Of a stretch of DNA of 64,000 nt, positions 1-11,819 are shown in pieces (position 1 is the stretch's first letter; the number at the start of each line of letters is the position of its first letter). The DNA comes from Hydrangea macrophylla. Its lineage: Eukaryota; Streptophyta; Magnoliopsida; Cornales; Hydrangeaceae. Where the stretch lies: assembly GCA_033977485.1 (NCBI GenBank), contig CM066991.1, positions 32,423,850 through 32,487,849 on the forward strand, read 5' to 3'. A model generated the notes under the pieces. It was not told the origin of the DNA. It did no database searches and saw only the letters and a list, made by a program, of their open reading frames with translations. The position numbers and the translations under genes were made by a program.

Positions 1-1257
1 AGAGGTGAGTGGTTTTAATCTTGTTTTTGGATGAGATTTGTGTTTATGTTCATTTGGATATAAGTTATATGCCTATTTAGCTTAATTACCCATGTTTAGC
101 TATAAGTATGTGAAAAGCATGCTGTTATGTTTATGTGAGCAGATTTAGTTGCCTATTTGGGTCAAAGGAAAGCTGATATGAATCCACCATGAGATTGTTC
201 TGTGGTGATGACCACTTGTTGCCTACAACGGCATTAGACTACACGTGTATGGCGTGGGTCATTGGCTTGTGCCGTGGACTATTGGGGGAGTCACAGACTT
301 ACGGGTATTAGCAGAGGAAATACTTGTTTATCTGGAGATCATTTTTACTTGTTGAGATGAATTTGAACATGATATGTCATCTGTATGCTTGATTGATATC
401 TCTCACTAAGCATGTAGCTTATATATTGTAGTGGTTATTGAATAAACATTGTAGGTGACCGCGATAGCGAGACTCCGGGGAGATGAACTTGGGGGTTCGT
501 GGAGTCGAGGAAGCTTGTAATTGTAGTAGCTTATATATGTAGTTATTTTTGCGTAAAACTTATAGTTTGTAATAGCTACCTTGAGTTTGTGCTAAACTTG
601 GTGAATTATGTTAGTTTTTGGTTTAATCTCACCATGACTCGTGTAAATGTTGTAAATGGAGCTTAGAATTGGGAGTACTCAGGAGAGACTTGGGAGTTTT
701 TGGGAGAGATAGCATTACACAACTTATTTAATGTTTACAATCATGTTAGAGTCTCTTGGGAATGTTTTGAAATGATTTAGAAATGATTTTGAAATGTTTT
801 TGGAAGTCCCCCTGATGTTTGGTTTGGTTTGGTATTGTTTTGAGAGCTGCTCTGTAGAACCTGGATTGATCCGGGTTAAAGGGCGGATCGATCCGGGCTT
901 TTCTGGTGACATTCTGAGAGAGAATTCACAAGGCGGATCGATCCGGGTTGTAAGGGCAGATCGATGCGCCTATGTAAAATTTGAACATCGACTTTTATGG
1001 AAACGATCATAACTCTCTCTAGAAAATTCGGTCTTGCGCACCATTTTTTGCATTGGAACTAGGACTCAAAGGGCTATCGTTTGGTATAAAACTTTCCCAT
1101 ACTTTAAAAAGTCCATTTTTCCCTTGGGCTTGTTTTGTCCAATTCAAAGGTTTATTTGGACTTGTTTTCCTTCCTTTTCATTCCTAACTTGGTGTTTAAA
1201 GGCCTTGGTGGCATGCCATGTGTCCTAGTTTCACATGTCTGGATCCGAGGCATGACA
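1..1257 (+). repeat. 5-prime LTR of element 1 (partial)
   Basis: Position 1 aligns with about 6853 in the 3-prime LTR and similarity runs to the end at 1257 (ending ATGACA). This copy lacks roughly 110 bp present in the other LTR around 7510-7620. It contains repeated GATCGATC palindromes at about 865-965. Confidence 0.9.
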
Positions 1258-1262
1258 TTTAG

Positions 1263-1274
1263 TGGTATCAAAGC
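1263..1274 (+). other. Primer binding site, initiator tRNA-Met type
   Basis: TGGTATCAAAGC lies five bases after the LTR end and differs by one base from the usual plant site TGGTATCAGAGC, which pairs with the 3-prime end of initiator tRNA-Met. Confidence 0.85.
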
Positions 1275-1472
1275 AATAGGCTTAGAAACCTTGGGACTAG
1301 AGACGGTGATATGAGAGTAACGTGTAGATATTGGGCATATAGATGCATCACATGTATGCATATGGTTATTGATGCTATGATATATGGCATAACATGCATA
1401 GTATTTATGCAATTTGATTGGTAAGGAAGAATTTGGAGAAAAATGGACCAAAACTGAGAACTTTATGCAAGA

Positions 1473-2445
1473 ATGGATCATTTGGTGGACTTGGTAACTA
1501 ATTTATTTGGTGTCGTTGGTGAACGAATGCCACCAGTGGATGTAAGGCATGCAAATCCGAATCCTAAACCAAGGGTGGACCGTGTTATGATTGAGCAATT
1601 CTATAAGAGAAAGTTGACTTTATTCGATGCAGGTCTAGATCTGATGACAGCTATTCACTGGGTATCGGACATGGAGCGAATATTTTGTGCTATAGAATGT
1701 ACCGAAGAACAAAAGATTACATATTCCACTAATGCTTTGAAAGAAGGGCTCAGAATTGGTGTGTGAATTTGCTTGAGCAAGGTAGGTCGACCACTTGGGA
1801 TAAATTTGTGGACGAGTTTTATAAATGATACTTTCCTCGAGCAGCTAAGGCACATAAGTGTTGGGAATTCGCGAATCTCTAGCAGGGTGATATGACGGTG
1901 AATGAATATATCTCCAAGTTTAGTGAATTGCTTCGATTTGTGAAGGATACGGTGATAACTGAGGAGGACAAAGCTTGAAAGTTTAAAAAAGGGTTAAGGG
2001 ATAACATCTAATGTAGGGTGGATACTCAAGAATTTAGAACTGTGGATCAAGTCCAGAATGCAGCTCTCATAACCGAATGAGATATTAACAAATACAAGCA
2101 GTGCCACTAAGGAAAGCGACAAGGTGAAGATAAAGGGAAGGGGAAAGGCTTCTTCAAGAAACCATTTTCACGAGGGCCTGGGTCAGGTTCAGGTAGTCAC
2201 AGTAGAAATTCATTTTCTAATGAGGCTCGACCGTTGTGTCCTACGTGCAACCGACGACATGGGGGAGTTTGTTATTTACTCAGCACGGGCATATTTGTAA
2301 GCAAGTGGGGCACATATCCAAGAATTGTCCGCAAGCTAGAACGCGACCACCTAGCTCTACGAGCTCAAATCCGGATATGAGGGGTAAATGCTTTGATTGT
2401 GGCCAGTTGGGACACTTTTCTAAAAATTGTTCAAAGAGGCAATAG
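1473..2445 (+). pseudogene. gag: gag of element 1 (broken)
   Basis: Capsid/nucleocapsid gene of the retrotransposon. The first open stretch starts at the ATG at 1473 and has the gypsy gag pattern (a FYKRKLTLFDAG-like region, then a WVSDMERIF-like region). The frame then carries several stops, for example where LQQGD is expected (CAG to TAG) and where KARKF is expected (TGA). A His/Cys-rich stretch starts near 2238 and a canonical zinc knuckle (CFDCGQLGHFSKNC, CX2CX4HX4C) lies at 2389-2430. It cannot make a full product. A family-level call is secure. Confidence 0.85.
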
Positions 2446-2460
2446 CAAGGGGCAAATTCT

Positions 2461-2939
2461 ATGGCATCCAGTGGGGCAAGATCGGGACTGGCCACTGATA
2501 AAGGAAAAGGTGTGGAGCAGAGGCAAGGGAAGTCTTTTCAACTTGCACCGGGAAATATGTCAGCTACATACTCTATGGTGTCAGGTATACTTCATATTTG
2601 TTCACATCCAGCACGAATTTTGATAGATTCAGGGTCAACATACTCGTTTGTCTCACATGAATTTGTCATACATTTACATAGCATATCAGAACCCATCTAT
2701 TTGTATCATTACCTCTAAGTAAATCGTTAGTGACCTCTTTAGTGTTCAAAGCATGTGAAATCAGAGTAAGTGATAAGGTATTGACTGTTGATTTGATTCC
2801 ATTAACCATCAATTACTTTGATGTAATCTTGGGTATGGATTGGTTGTCTACGAATCAGGCTACAATTAACTGTGAACAGAAAATAGTTAATTTCAATTAT
2901 CGGGATAAAAAGAGTTTACCTTCTAAGGGGTTGGAGTAG
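2461..2939 (+). pseudogene. Aspartic protease region of element 1
   Basis: The aspartic protease processes the gag-pol polyprotein. A DSGSTYSFVS active-site motif is encoded at about 2627-2660, after a Ser/Gly-rich linker from gag. After a break near 2718 the chromovirus signature FDVILGMDWL is encoded at about 2818-2850. Two frames are needed to read through, so the region is inactive. Confidence 0.8.
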
Positions 2940-3039
2940 CAGCGCCACCGTATATGATATCAGCAATTCAGGCTGGAAAGTTGTTGAAAAAGGGTTGTCA
3001 AGGGTCCTATGTACTGTAATTGATATATGTGTCATGAGG

Positions 3040-4385
3040 ACTCAGGTTGAGGATATTTCGATAGTACGGGAGTTTTCAAATGTTTTTCCTCGGGATCTAC
3101 CAGACGTTTTGATCGAGCGGGAGATTGAGTTTACTATTGAAGTAGCACCTGGATCACAACCGGTATCAAAGACATCATACAGAATAGCACCTATGGAACT
3201 GAAAGAGTTAAAGAATCAGTTACAAGAGTTGCTCGACAAGGGATTTATTCGACCTAGTGTTTCACTATGGGGAGCACCGATTTTATTTGTAAAGAAGAAA
3301 GACGAACCATGCGAATGTGTATTGATTATCGGGAGCTAAACAAGTTGACCATTAAAAAAAAGTACCCATTACCGAGGATTGATGACTTGTTCGGTCAGCT
3401 TCAAGGAGCTCAAGTTTTCTCGAAGATCAACTTTAGATCAGGCTACCATCAGCTGAAAGTTAAAGAGGAAGATGTGGAGAAGACAGCATTCAGGACACGA
3501 TACGGACAATATAATTTTATGGTCATGCCATTCAGAGTTACCAATGCGCCTGCAGCTTTTATGGATTTGATGAACCGGGTATTCAAGGAATACTTAGATG
3601 AATTTGTAATTGTCTTTATTGACATTATTTTGGTATACTCTGAAAGTGTTGAGGAACACTAGAAGAATTTACGACTGGTATTGCAACGACTTCGATAGAA
3701 GAAGTTATTTGTAAAATTGAATAAATGTGAGTTTTGGCTAATCGAGATAGCATTTTTGGCACATGTGATTTCTAAAGAAGGTGTTTCAGTGGACATGCAG
3801 AAAATTGAAGCAGTAGCCAATTAGAAGCCATCGAGAAATGTGTCAGAAGTTCGAAGTTTCTTTGGTTTGGCCGGGTATTACTGAAGATTTGTAGAAAATT
3901 TCTCAAGAATCGCAATGCCTATGACTCAGCTAATGCGAAAAGATGTTCTTTTTGTTTGGAGTTCCAAGTGTGAAAAAAGTTTCAAAGAATTAAAGACTAG
4001 ACTTTTGACAACACCAATATTAACGATTCCATCAAGCACTAAAGGGTTTGTTATATTCAGTGATGCTTGGCATCGAGGTTTAGGATGTGTCCTAATGCAG
4101 AATGGCAAAGTGATTGCATATGCTTCACGACAACTAAGACCACACGAAACCAACTACCCAACACACGACCTGGAATTAGCGGCGGTAATCTTTGCTTTGA
4201 AGATTTGGAGGCATTATCTATATGGGGAACAGTGTGAAATTTACACAGATCACAAGAGCTTGAAGTATATATTCACTCAGAGAGACTTGAGTATGAGACA
4301 AAGACGGTGATTGGAGTTGATGAAAGATTACGATTTGTCGATTCAATATCACCCAGGGAAGGCCAACGTGGTTGCTGATGCATAG
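3040..4385 (+). pseudogene. Reverse transcriptase and RNase H of element 1
   Basis: RT starts with the usual chromovirus entry ([20 protein letters not shown]), shifts frame near 3300, and continues with [11 protein letters not shown] and [11 protein letters not shown]. The catalytic box reads FIDIILVYS where the family has FIDDILVYS, so the second catalytic Asp is replaced by Ile. Later stops stand in for Trp and Arg codons (near 3822 and 3881). RNase H is recognisable in a [12 protein letters not shown] stretch and ends in a RQRR-stop where RQRRWLEL is expected. The frame resumes to about 4385 (HPGKANVVADA-stop-SRKS). Confidence 0.85.
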
Positions 4386-4489
4386 AGCCGAAAGTCAACC
4401 GGTAACTTAGCTTATGTTTTAACTTCTCAAGAGACGCTGATTCGTGAAATGGAACTATTGGAACCCAAAGTATTCCAAGAACGGAGGAA

Positions 4490-5944
4490 GCTTTGATGGC
4501 AGCTATAATAGCACAACCGACACTTATGGATGAGATTAGAATGAAACAGCTTCAAGATCCAAATTTGAGGAAGATTTGTGATGGAATACCTAAGGGTAAG
4601 CAACCGGATTTTACTTATATGGATGGTTTATTGAAACATAGAAATCGAATTTGTGTACCCGGTCTTAATGGGATTAAAGAGACATTCTAGAGGAGGTGCA
4701 TAACACCAAATATTCCATTCATCTGGGGAGTACCAAAATGTATCGTGATCTACGAGAGAATTATTGGTGGTTTGGAATGAAGCGAGAAATAGCCAAACAC
4801 GTGGCAAAATGTATGGTATGTCAACGAGTAAAAGCAGAACATCAAAGATCAGCGGGGTTGTTACAACCATGGCGAGTACCAGAATGGAAATGGGAGAACA
4901 TCACGATGGATTTTGTAGCAGGTTTACCAAAATCTAGAAGATTAAATGATAGTATTTGGGTAATTGTTGATCGATTAACCAAGTCTGCGCATTTTCTACC
5001 AATTAAGACTAATGATCCGTTGAAATTGGCAGACTTAATGTTTAGGAAATTGTAAGATTTCATAGAGTTCCAGTGTCTATTATCTCGGATAGAGAAAGTA
5101 GATTTACATCAAGATTTTGGAAGGGATTACAAGAGGCTATGGGCACAAAGTTAAATTTTATCACAGCTTTCCATCCTCAGACTGACGGATAGTCAGAGAG
5201 GGTAATCCAAATATTATAAGATATGCTTAGACTCCGTGTTCTTAATTTCAAAGGTGATTGGGAACAACACTTGCCATTGGCGAAATTTACTTATAATAAT
5301 AGTTTTCAATCTAGCATTGGGATGGCACCTTTTGAGGCTTTATATGGGCGTAGATGTCGTTCGTCGATTTGTTGGGCTGAGGTAGGAGAGCGAAAATTGT
5401 TGGGACCTGAGATAGTTCAACAGACCACTGAGAAAGTTAAGTTGATACAGCAATGGTTACAAACAGCTCAAAGTCATCACAAGAGTTATGCAGATTTGAA
5501 AAGGAGACTAATAGAGTTTGAATGGGTGATTACATGTTTCTAAAGGTGTCACTGACCAAAGGGATTGTGAGATTTGGGAAACATGAGAAATTGAATCCAA
5601 GGTACATTGGACCGTTTGAGGTCATTGGTAGAGTTGGACCAGTAGCATACCGATTACATCTACCACAAGAAATGGAGAATGTGCATAATGTATTCCACGT
5701 GTCAATGTTACGACGTTGTATGTCATATTCACATCATATAATCACGCCAGAACTGTTGGAAATTAGGGAAGACCTAACTTACATAGAACATCCAGTGAGA
5801 ATTCTTGATGCCAAAGTTCAAGTTCTAAACACCAAGACTTTTCCATTGGTCATGGTTTTGTGGCGGAATCATTTTGTTGAGGAGGCTACATGGGAATGGG
5901 AGGATGAGATCCGTGAGAAGTACCCATTCCTATTTGAACCTTGA
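4490..5944 (+). pseudogene. Integrase with chromodomain-like tail of element 1
   Basis: The zinc-binding HHCC region is visible (HNTKYSIHLG with CMVCQRVKAEH, about 4698-4845). The catalytic core begins with MDFVAGLPKS, continues with an [10 protein letters not shown] segment and an FHPQTDG-stop-SER segment in which CAG has become TAG. The GPF/GPVAYRL region lies at about 5610-5655. The last 60 residues (a LWRNHFVEEATWEWEDE-like end) look like a degenerate chromodomain, which in chromoviruses targets integration to marked chromatin. A frameshift near 5060, the stops and a frame break near 5520 inactivate it. Confidence 0.85.
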
Positions 5945-5975
5945 GGTACTTTAAGTTTGGGGACAATCTTCTTTT

Positions 5976-5989
5976 AAGGAGGGGAGAGA
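5976..5989 (+). other. Polypurine tract of element 1
   Basis: AAGGAGGGGAGAGA abuts the first base of the 3-prime LTR, the standard place for the plus-strand primer. Confidence 0.85.
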
Positions 5990-8222
5990 TGTAACACCCG
6001 CTCCCACGATTAATCATTAATCATGGTTTAGCATTCATTAGCATAATTAATTGGTGTTTATTAACACATGTTTAAGTGAGTTTTAACTCACTAGTTGATT
6101 ATGGGTGTCCAGTTTGGGAACCCAGTATTGGCCAATGTGGTAGTCCCAAATTGGGACATGAGTTGAGAAAGTTCCACTGTGTTGGGACAAAGTTGTGGAA
6201 TCACCTTTATATGCTTAAATATTTATTAAGACATATGTGAAATATTTATATGTTGTTTAGAATATATTGTTTATTGCTAGAGACTATTTGTGTGGTCATT
6301 TGGGATGCCTCTGTGAGAATGAAATAAACACATTATATAATTAGTAGGCTAATTAGTAACTTCATAAAATTATGTGGAACCACCTACGGGACCCACTCGA
6401 GACATAGACAAATACCCACTTAAGTTTGGAGGACTTAATAGTTGGTTATAAAACTAGTTGAGGGTGTAAATGGAATTAACCAAAAATTAGGTGGGTTTCA
6501 TAATAGAAACACAAGGTTATAGACATGAGCTATAAATCAAAAGGAGATTCACATCTCCAACTCTTCTTCTTCATCTTCTTAGTCAATTAGAGAGAGAGAG
6601 AGAAAAGAGACAAAGGTCGTCAGAGCTCAACGACGCCGATTGACTCGCCATTGGACATCCAATTTCGATTCTGAGACCAGATTTGGACTCGTAGAGGTGG
6701 GTCCTACGCTTTGGTACTGATTTTATTGAGCTTAATCTTTGAATTTCTCAGGACCTAATTTGGAGCGGTAATCCGTAGTTTGTCGAATTCATGTAGGATT
6801 TTAACCCGGAGTAGATTTGGGCTTTAATTTCTCAACTAGGAGCTAATTGTGAAGAGGTGAGTGGTTTCAATCTTATTTTTGGACGAGATTTGTGTTTGTG
6901 TTTATTTAGGTGTAAATTCTATAATTACCCATGTTTAGCTATAAGTATGTGAAAAGCACGATTTTATGTTTATGTGACCATGCTTAGTTGCCTATTTGGG
7001 TCAAAGGAAAGCTCGTATGAATTCGCCATGAGATTGTTCCGTGGTGTTGACCACTTGTTGCCAATAATGGCATTAGACCGCACGTGTGTGGCATGGGTCA
7101 TTGGCTTGTGCCGTGGACTATTGGGGGAGTCGTAGACTTGCTGGTAGTGGCAGAGAAAATACTTGGTTATCCGGAGATCATTTTTACTTATTGAGATGAA
7201 TTTGAACATGATATGTCATCCGTGTGCTTGATTGATATCTCTCACTAAGCATACAGCTTATAGATTGTAGGGGTTATTGAATAACCATTGTAGGTGAGCA
7301 TGACGACGAGAATCCGGGGAGATGAACTTGGGGGTTCTTTGAGTCGAGGAAGCTTGTAAATGTATTAGCTTATATCTATAGTTATTTTTGAGTAAACCTT
7401 GTAGTTTGTAATAGCTAAATTGATTTTGTGCTAAAGCATGGTGAATTATGCTAGTTTTTTAGTTTAATCGCTCCATGACTCATGTAAATGTTGTACTTGG
7501 AGCTTAGAATGTTGTTGGTACCTTTCATACTTTACTAATGTAGTTTGGAGCACATTTGAATGGGAATTTGGTTTAAGAAGCATGTTTTGGTTGATCTTGT
7601 GAGAATTGGGAGTTTTTGGGACAGACTTGGGAGTTTTTGGGAGAGATAGCATTACACAACTTGTTTAATGTTTACAATTGTGTTAAAGTCTCTTGGGAAT
7701 GTTTTGAAATGGTTTAGAAATGATTTTGGATTGTTTTTGGAAGTCGCCATGAAGTTTGGTTTGGTTTGGTATTGTCTTGAACTTATTTGAGCAAAGTTTT
7801 AGCAGCTGGGAGCTGTTCTGTAGAACCCGGATTGATCTTGGTCAAAGGGCATATCGATCCGGGCTTTTTTGGGGACATTCTGCGAGAGAATTTACAAGAT
7901 GGATCAATCCGGGTTATAAGGGCAGATTGATCTGCCTATGTAAAATCTGAACATCGACTTTTATGGAAACATGCATAACTCTCTCTAGAAAATTCGATTT
8001 TGTGCGCCTTTTTTGTGTTGGAACTGGGACTCAAAGGGCTATCTTTTGGTATAAAATTTACCCATACTTTAAAAAGACCGTTTTGCCCTTGGACTTGTTT
8101 TATCCAATTCAAAAGTTTATTTGGACTTATTTTCCTTCCTTTTCATACCTAACTTGGTGTTTGATGGCCTTGGTGGCGTGCCATGTGTCCTAGATTCACA
8201 TGTGTGGATCTGGGATGTGACA
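5990..8222 (+). repeat. 3-prime LTR of element 1 (2233 bp)
   Basis: It begins TGTAACACCC and ends GATGTGACA, giving TG...CA ends. Its second half matches 1-1257. It contains an (AG)n run near 6591-6610 and paired GATCGATC-like palindromes at about 7830-7935. GTATA immediately follows as target site duplication candidate. Confidence 0.92.
6531..6537 (+). promoter_or_regulatory. Candidate TATA box in the 3-prime LTR of element 1
   Basis: TATAAAT sits about 540 bp into the LTR, followed about 25 bases later by a pyrimidine-rich CATCTCCAACTC stretch typical of plant LTR start sites. The equivalent position of the 5-prime LTR is outside the window. Confidence 0.45.
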
Positions 8223-8227
8223 GTATA

Positions 8228-9279
8228 AAAGAGAGATGTGTGTGTGTGTGCTATCTCTTTCCTCTCTCTCACTCTCGGGTCTCTCTCTCTTTCTCTGTCA
8301 ATCTATGTGAGGCAGATTGCTATGGGTGTATGAGGGTGTGGGGGTATATTTATAGAGGGAGAGTGATGTTGTCAAGATCAAGAGAATATAAACCTATTAA
8401 AAATATGAATATAGTGAAAAGTAGGGGTCGAATCCACAGGGATTGCGCTATGAATTTGTTTAGATTCTAAAATAATAATTCTATTTGATTACTAAAAATA
8501 AGATTGGTTTGTTATTAAATTCCTAAGATTTGTGAAAGTAATTTTAGTAAAGAGTTTTGAAAGAATTATTTAAAGTATTAATTAATTAACTAACTAAAGC
8601 AATGAATGAAGTTTGTGAAAAGAATGGAAGAAAGGGATCTAGGATTATAAATCTACCACTAACTTAATAAAAGATTCATTTATGCAATCGTTCAGATTAT
8701 TGTGTTTTGATGATTATGGAGAATCGTGGCTACTAACCTAATTCCTCCATCAAGAAATTAACCAGGATCTAATTACTAACATATTCATTCTGTTGTTAGT
8801 ATGGAGTGTCTTGCACTAAACTAGGGTTACAGCACAATCCATCTTCCCTAAGCATGGCATATTCAACAATCACGATCATTGTTTTGTAAGCACCATTGCA
8901 TGCACACATCTCATACATTCACCAAAAATATGAACTGTGGAGCACATTGAAATCAAAATAGATGTAAGACAAGAATAAACTTTGAAAGCAATGATTTAAG
9001 CATTAAATATAATTTTACAAATAAATCCTCTAGTATACAATCAACATCTTTTGGAATACAAGTAAAACTAAAAGAAAACATAAATAGAATGCTTTTACAT
9101 AGTTAGGGTTTCATTGAAACCCTAGAACAGGAGTTTAGTTGGCCATGGAGCGAGATGAAAGCAAGGAGCTGTTGTTGGAGTCCATGGAGAACATTGAACT
9201 TCTTCTTCTTCTTCTTGCCTCTTTCTCTCTCTAGGCTGTGGAATATGAGCAAACATTGTATATAATGAGTGTATATATC
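8228..9279. other. Non-coding, repeat-like stretch between elements 1 and 2
   Basis: No supported gene. It holds a short (TG)n run at 8236-8250, CT-rich tracts at 8255-8305 and 9197-9235, and a GTAGGGGTCGAATCCACAGG segment near 8423. With 39224-41446 it forms one pre-existing stretch split by element 2. It looks like non-coding retroelement sequence, but I could not assign a family. Confidence 0.5.
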
Positions 9280-9284
9280 ATATT

Positions 9285-9922
9285 TGATACATACAAAAAT
9301 AGTCGGTCAAAGTCAATACTCGCCACCTCAGCGAAAGGAGGTCAAGCACCCTTGGAGCAAGATTACTCATCCAGCCACCCGGGTGGCTGCATCAAACCGC
9401 CCGGGAGGATCGACTGCACAGGCGCTCTCTTCAGACCGGCCCCACGTGGGCGTACCTCCAGAAGCCTGGCGGATAACCCGGCAATTACTGTCACGGTTGG
9501 AAGACAAAATGGAAGGAACCAGTAGTTTCCTAAACCACTTAGAAAACTCTCCTAAATTCGTGTAAATCATGTTGTAATCGGATTAGGCTACCTAATCTGT
9601 AAACTTGCCTTGTAGGGATGGCCTCTTACATCTATAAAAGAGGCCACCTACCCCCATTAATGGGGTCGCATTCTCAACCTAGAGAGTAGCAGTTCGTATG
9701 CTCAATTACCCATGCACCCGATCGGTTTTACTGGTAGTGTCGCCTAAGCTGTTGGCTCACCAGGCCCACCGGTGATCTGCTAGTGTAGTGAACATGCTCA
9801 GACACAAACGTGGACGTAGGTTCCTTCATTAACAGGGCCGATTCACATACAAATTCTCCGTGTCACACCTTCTCTCCCCTCAATCTCCCTATAAACATTG
9901 ATACCAATTTTAGGCAACATTA
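9285..9922 (+). repeat. 5-prime LTR of element 2 (638 bp)
   Basis: Starts TGATACATAC and ends CATTA, where the partner ends CATCA. By eye about 55 differences, mostly transitions, separate it from 38580-39218, that is about 91% identity. Confidence 0.92.
9620..9645 (+). promoter_or_regulatory. TATA box inside an inverted repeat, 5-prime LTR of element 2
   Basis: TATAAA at 9633-9638 lies within GGCCTCTT ... AAGAGGCC, an 8 bp perfect inverted repeat. The 3-prime LTR has TATGAACG at this place, so that copy has lost both the TATA box and the perfect repeat. Confidence 0.6.
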
Positions 9923-9925
9923 GCT

Positions 9926-9942
9926 TGGCACCGTCTGTGGGA
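9926..9942 (+). other. Primer binding site of element 2
   Basis: TGGCACCGTCTGTGGGA begins four bases after the LTR. It resembles the TGGCGCCGT... site (tRNA-Asp type) common in plant Tat and Athila elements, with one G-to-A change near the start. Confidence 0.75.
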
Positions 9943-9985
9943 AGATGATAGTTTTCCTCTGAAAACAAATCTTTAGCTGATAGCC

Positions 9986-11533
9986 ATGGCGCCAAAGAAA
10001 ACCAAGAAGGCCGCTGCTCAGACAAGTTAGGCAGAATCACCGTCCGGACTGCTGACTTCCTTTATGGCTCCCGAGCAGGTTACCGCAGCCCTCACGTAAC
10101 TCCTGGAGGGCCAGCAACGGAGACTGTAGCAGATCGAAGCACTGCTGGCCCGACAGGAGAATCCCGCGCGTGATGCGGATCAACCAAAGAAGAGTGCTCG
10201 TGGTCCGGAGCCAACTAAGCCCCGGATGCGTGCTTACACGGATCCTCTGTCCTCATCAGTGGTCGAACCACTCAGGAATGACGAGCATAGCAAGGCGCCC
10301 GAGCGGACTTGGCAACGTGGCCGAGCCAACCCGCGCCGAGCCGGAGACGCTCGGGATATCATCAATAGCAAACGCACTACCAGAAGGAAAGTGCCAAGGA
10401 AAACGCCCCAGGACTCAACCAAAGATCCGCCGGCCAGGAGCCGAAGGGACCTTAGGCACACGATAACCCGGAGCCAGAGACAAGCCAAATCCCCGAGGAC
10501 GACGCACTTTGATGAAGAGGCCTCGTCATCTGACCCGCCGGCCTACCGCTCAGATAAAGAACAAAGGGCCGATCAAAAAGATGTCACGGCGTAGATCGAG
10601 GATATGCAAAGGCAAATCGAGAAGTTAAGCTGGAAGGCAAACTGCGATCATACAAATTCAGAAATCGAGTCGCCTTACACTGCCCAGATCACCGGGTACC
10701 CGGTCCCAAAGAAATTCAAGCAGCCACATCTCAGCTCCTATGACGGTACGGGGAGCCCGGTCGATCATGTCCGGTCTTACAAGGCACAGATGGCTCTGGT
10801 AACCGACGTTGATGAATTCCTGTGCCTGGCCTTCCCCAGCACCCTTAGAGGGCCAGCCGCGTAGTGGTTTCATTCGTTGAAGCCCCGAACGGTGGACGAC
10901 TTCAAAACACTGAGTAAGCTCTTTATCGACCAGTTCGTGGGGATGCTTGATCGATCGCAGTCGGATACTCAATTGCTGACCATCAAGCAGCGCAAGGGAG
11001 AATCTTTGAAGGTTTATGTTGACCATTTCAATCAACAAAGGCTGCAGATCCGCAACCTGAATGAGACGGTCATAATTACGGCCTTCTGTTCGGGGGTTCA
11101 GCACACCAAGGTGGCCACGTCTTTCCACCATGACCGATCGGGAACCCTGATGGAACTCTCCGAAAGAGTTGGGAAATACATCGATACAAAGGACTTCCTG
11201 AAGGCCAAGCGTGCCAGCCTTGTGGGAGATGAATCTCCAAGGGCAAAACGGAAGCGATATAGTTCTGAAAAAGTCCCAGGAAAGAAGTTTATGCCGGACT
11301 AGCAGAAGGGTGGTCGGGACCAGGTTCCAATGACCTTCACGCCACTTTCCCAGCCTATTCATGAGGTTATGGAAGTTACCAACGCCAAGAGGCTCTTCCA
11401 AGAATCGGCAAAGCTAAAAAGCCCACCCAGGAAGAGAAATCGGGACAAATATTGCGGGTACCTCAAGGACCATGGCCACGACACGGAAGATTGCTTCAAA
11501 CTCAAGATAGCCATTGAAAGGCTGTTTGAATAG
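9986..11533 (+). pseudogene. gag: gag of element 2 (broken)
   Basis: Starts at the ATG of MAPKKTKKAA. A basic, low-complexity N-terminal part (to about 10590) is followed by the conserved gag core (HLSSYDGTGSPVDHV, LRGPAA-stop-WFHSLK, FIDQFVGM). It ends with a degenerate knuckle (YCGYLKDHGHDTEDC, about 11450-11495) in which the usual second metal ligand is changed. In-frame TAG stops replace expected Gln codons at about 10862 and elsewhere. This matches Tat-lineage gag. No intact product is possible. Confidence 0.85.
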
Positions 11534-11819
11534 GGTCATCTTGCTGAGTTTGTGGTGGCGGACAGATGACCTAGACCGGATAATCAGGGCCCCGAGTAGC
11601 CGCAACTGCTCGGGCAAATCAGTGTCATCTCCGGGGGAACCTCGGGTGGAGGGGATTCATAGTCCGCCCGGAAGAGGCATGCTCGGTCATCCCGAGCGGA
11701 TGTTTGGCATGTCCAATCCACCGACTCCCAATCGATCGATGTATTAATGTTCTCCACTCTCGACGTTGGGAGCATGCACTGCCCCCATGATGATCCCTTG
11801 GTCGTGACAATCTTCGTAG

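Larger units (their letters stand above)
1..8222 (+). mobile_element. Element 1: Ty3/gypsy chromovirus (Tekay/Del-like), left end outside window
   Basis: The order is partial LTR, primer binding site, gag, protease, RT, RNase H, integrase with a chromodomain-like tail, polypurine tract and full LTR, all on +. Integrase after RNase H places it in Ty3/gypsy. The chromodomain-like C-terminus and an LTR starting TGTAACACCC point to the Tekay/Del chromoviruses (family knowledge). Every ORF is broken by stops or frameshifts, so the copy is dead. The 5-prime flank lies outside the window; GTATA at 8223-8227 is the right-hand target site candidate. Confidence 0.9.

Noticed and set aside
794..1228. 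Open frames on + inside the LTR of element 1
   Set aside because: They lie in the LTR, recur in altered form in the other LTR (about 7756-8193), and show no domain or codon pattern.
10226..10594. Arg-rich open frame as a separate DNA-binding gene
   Set aside because: It is the basic N-terminal part of gag in element 2, bounded by TAG stops.
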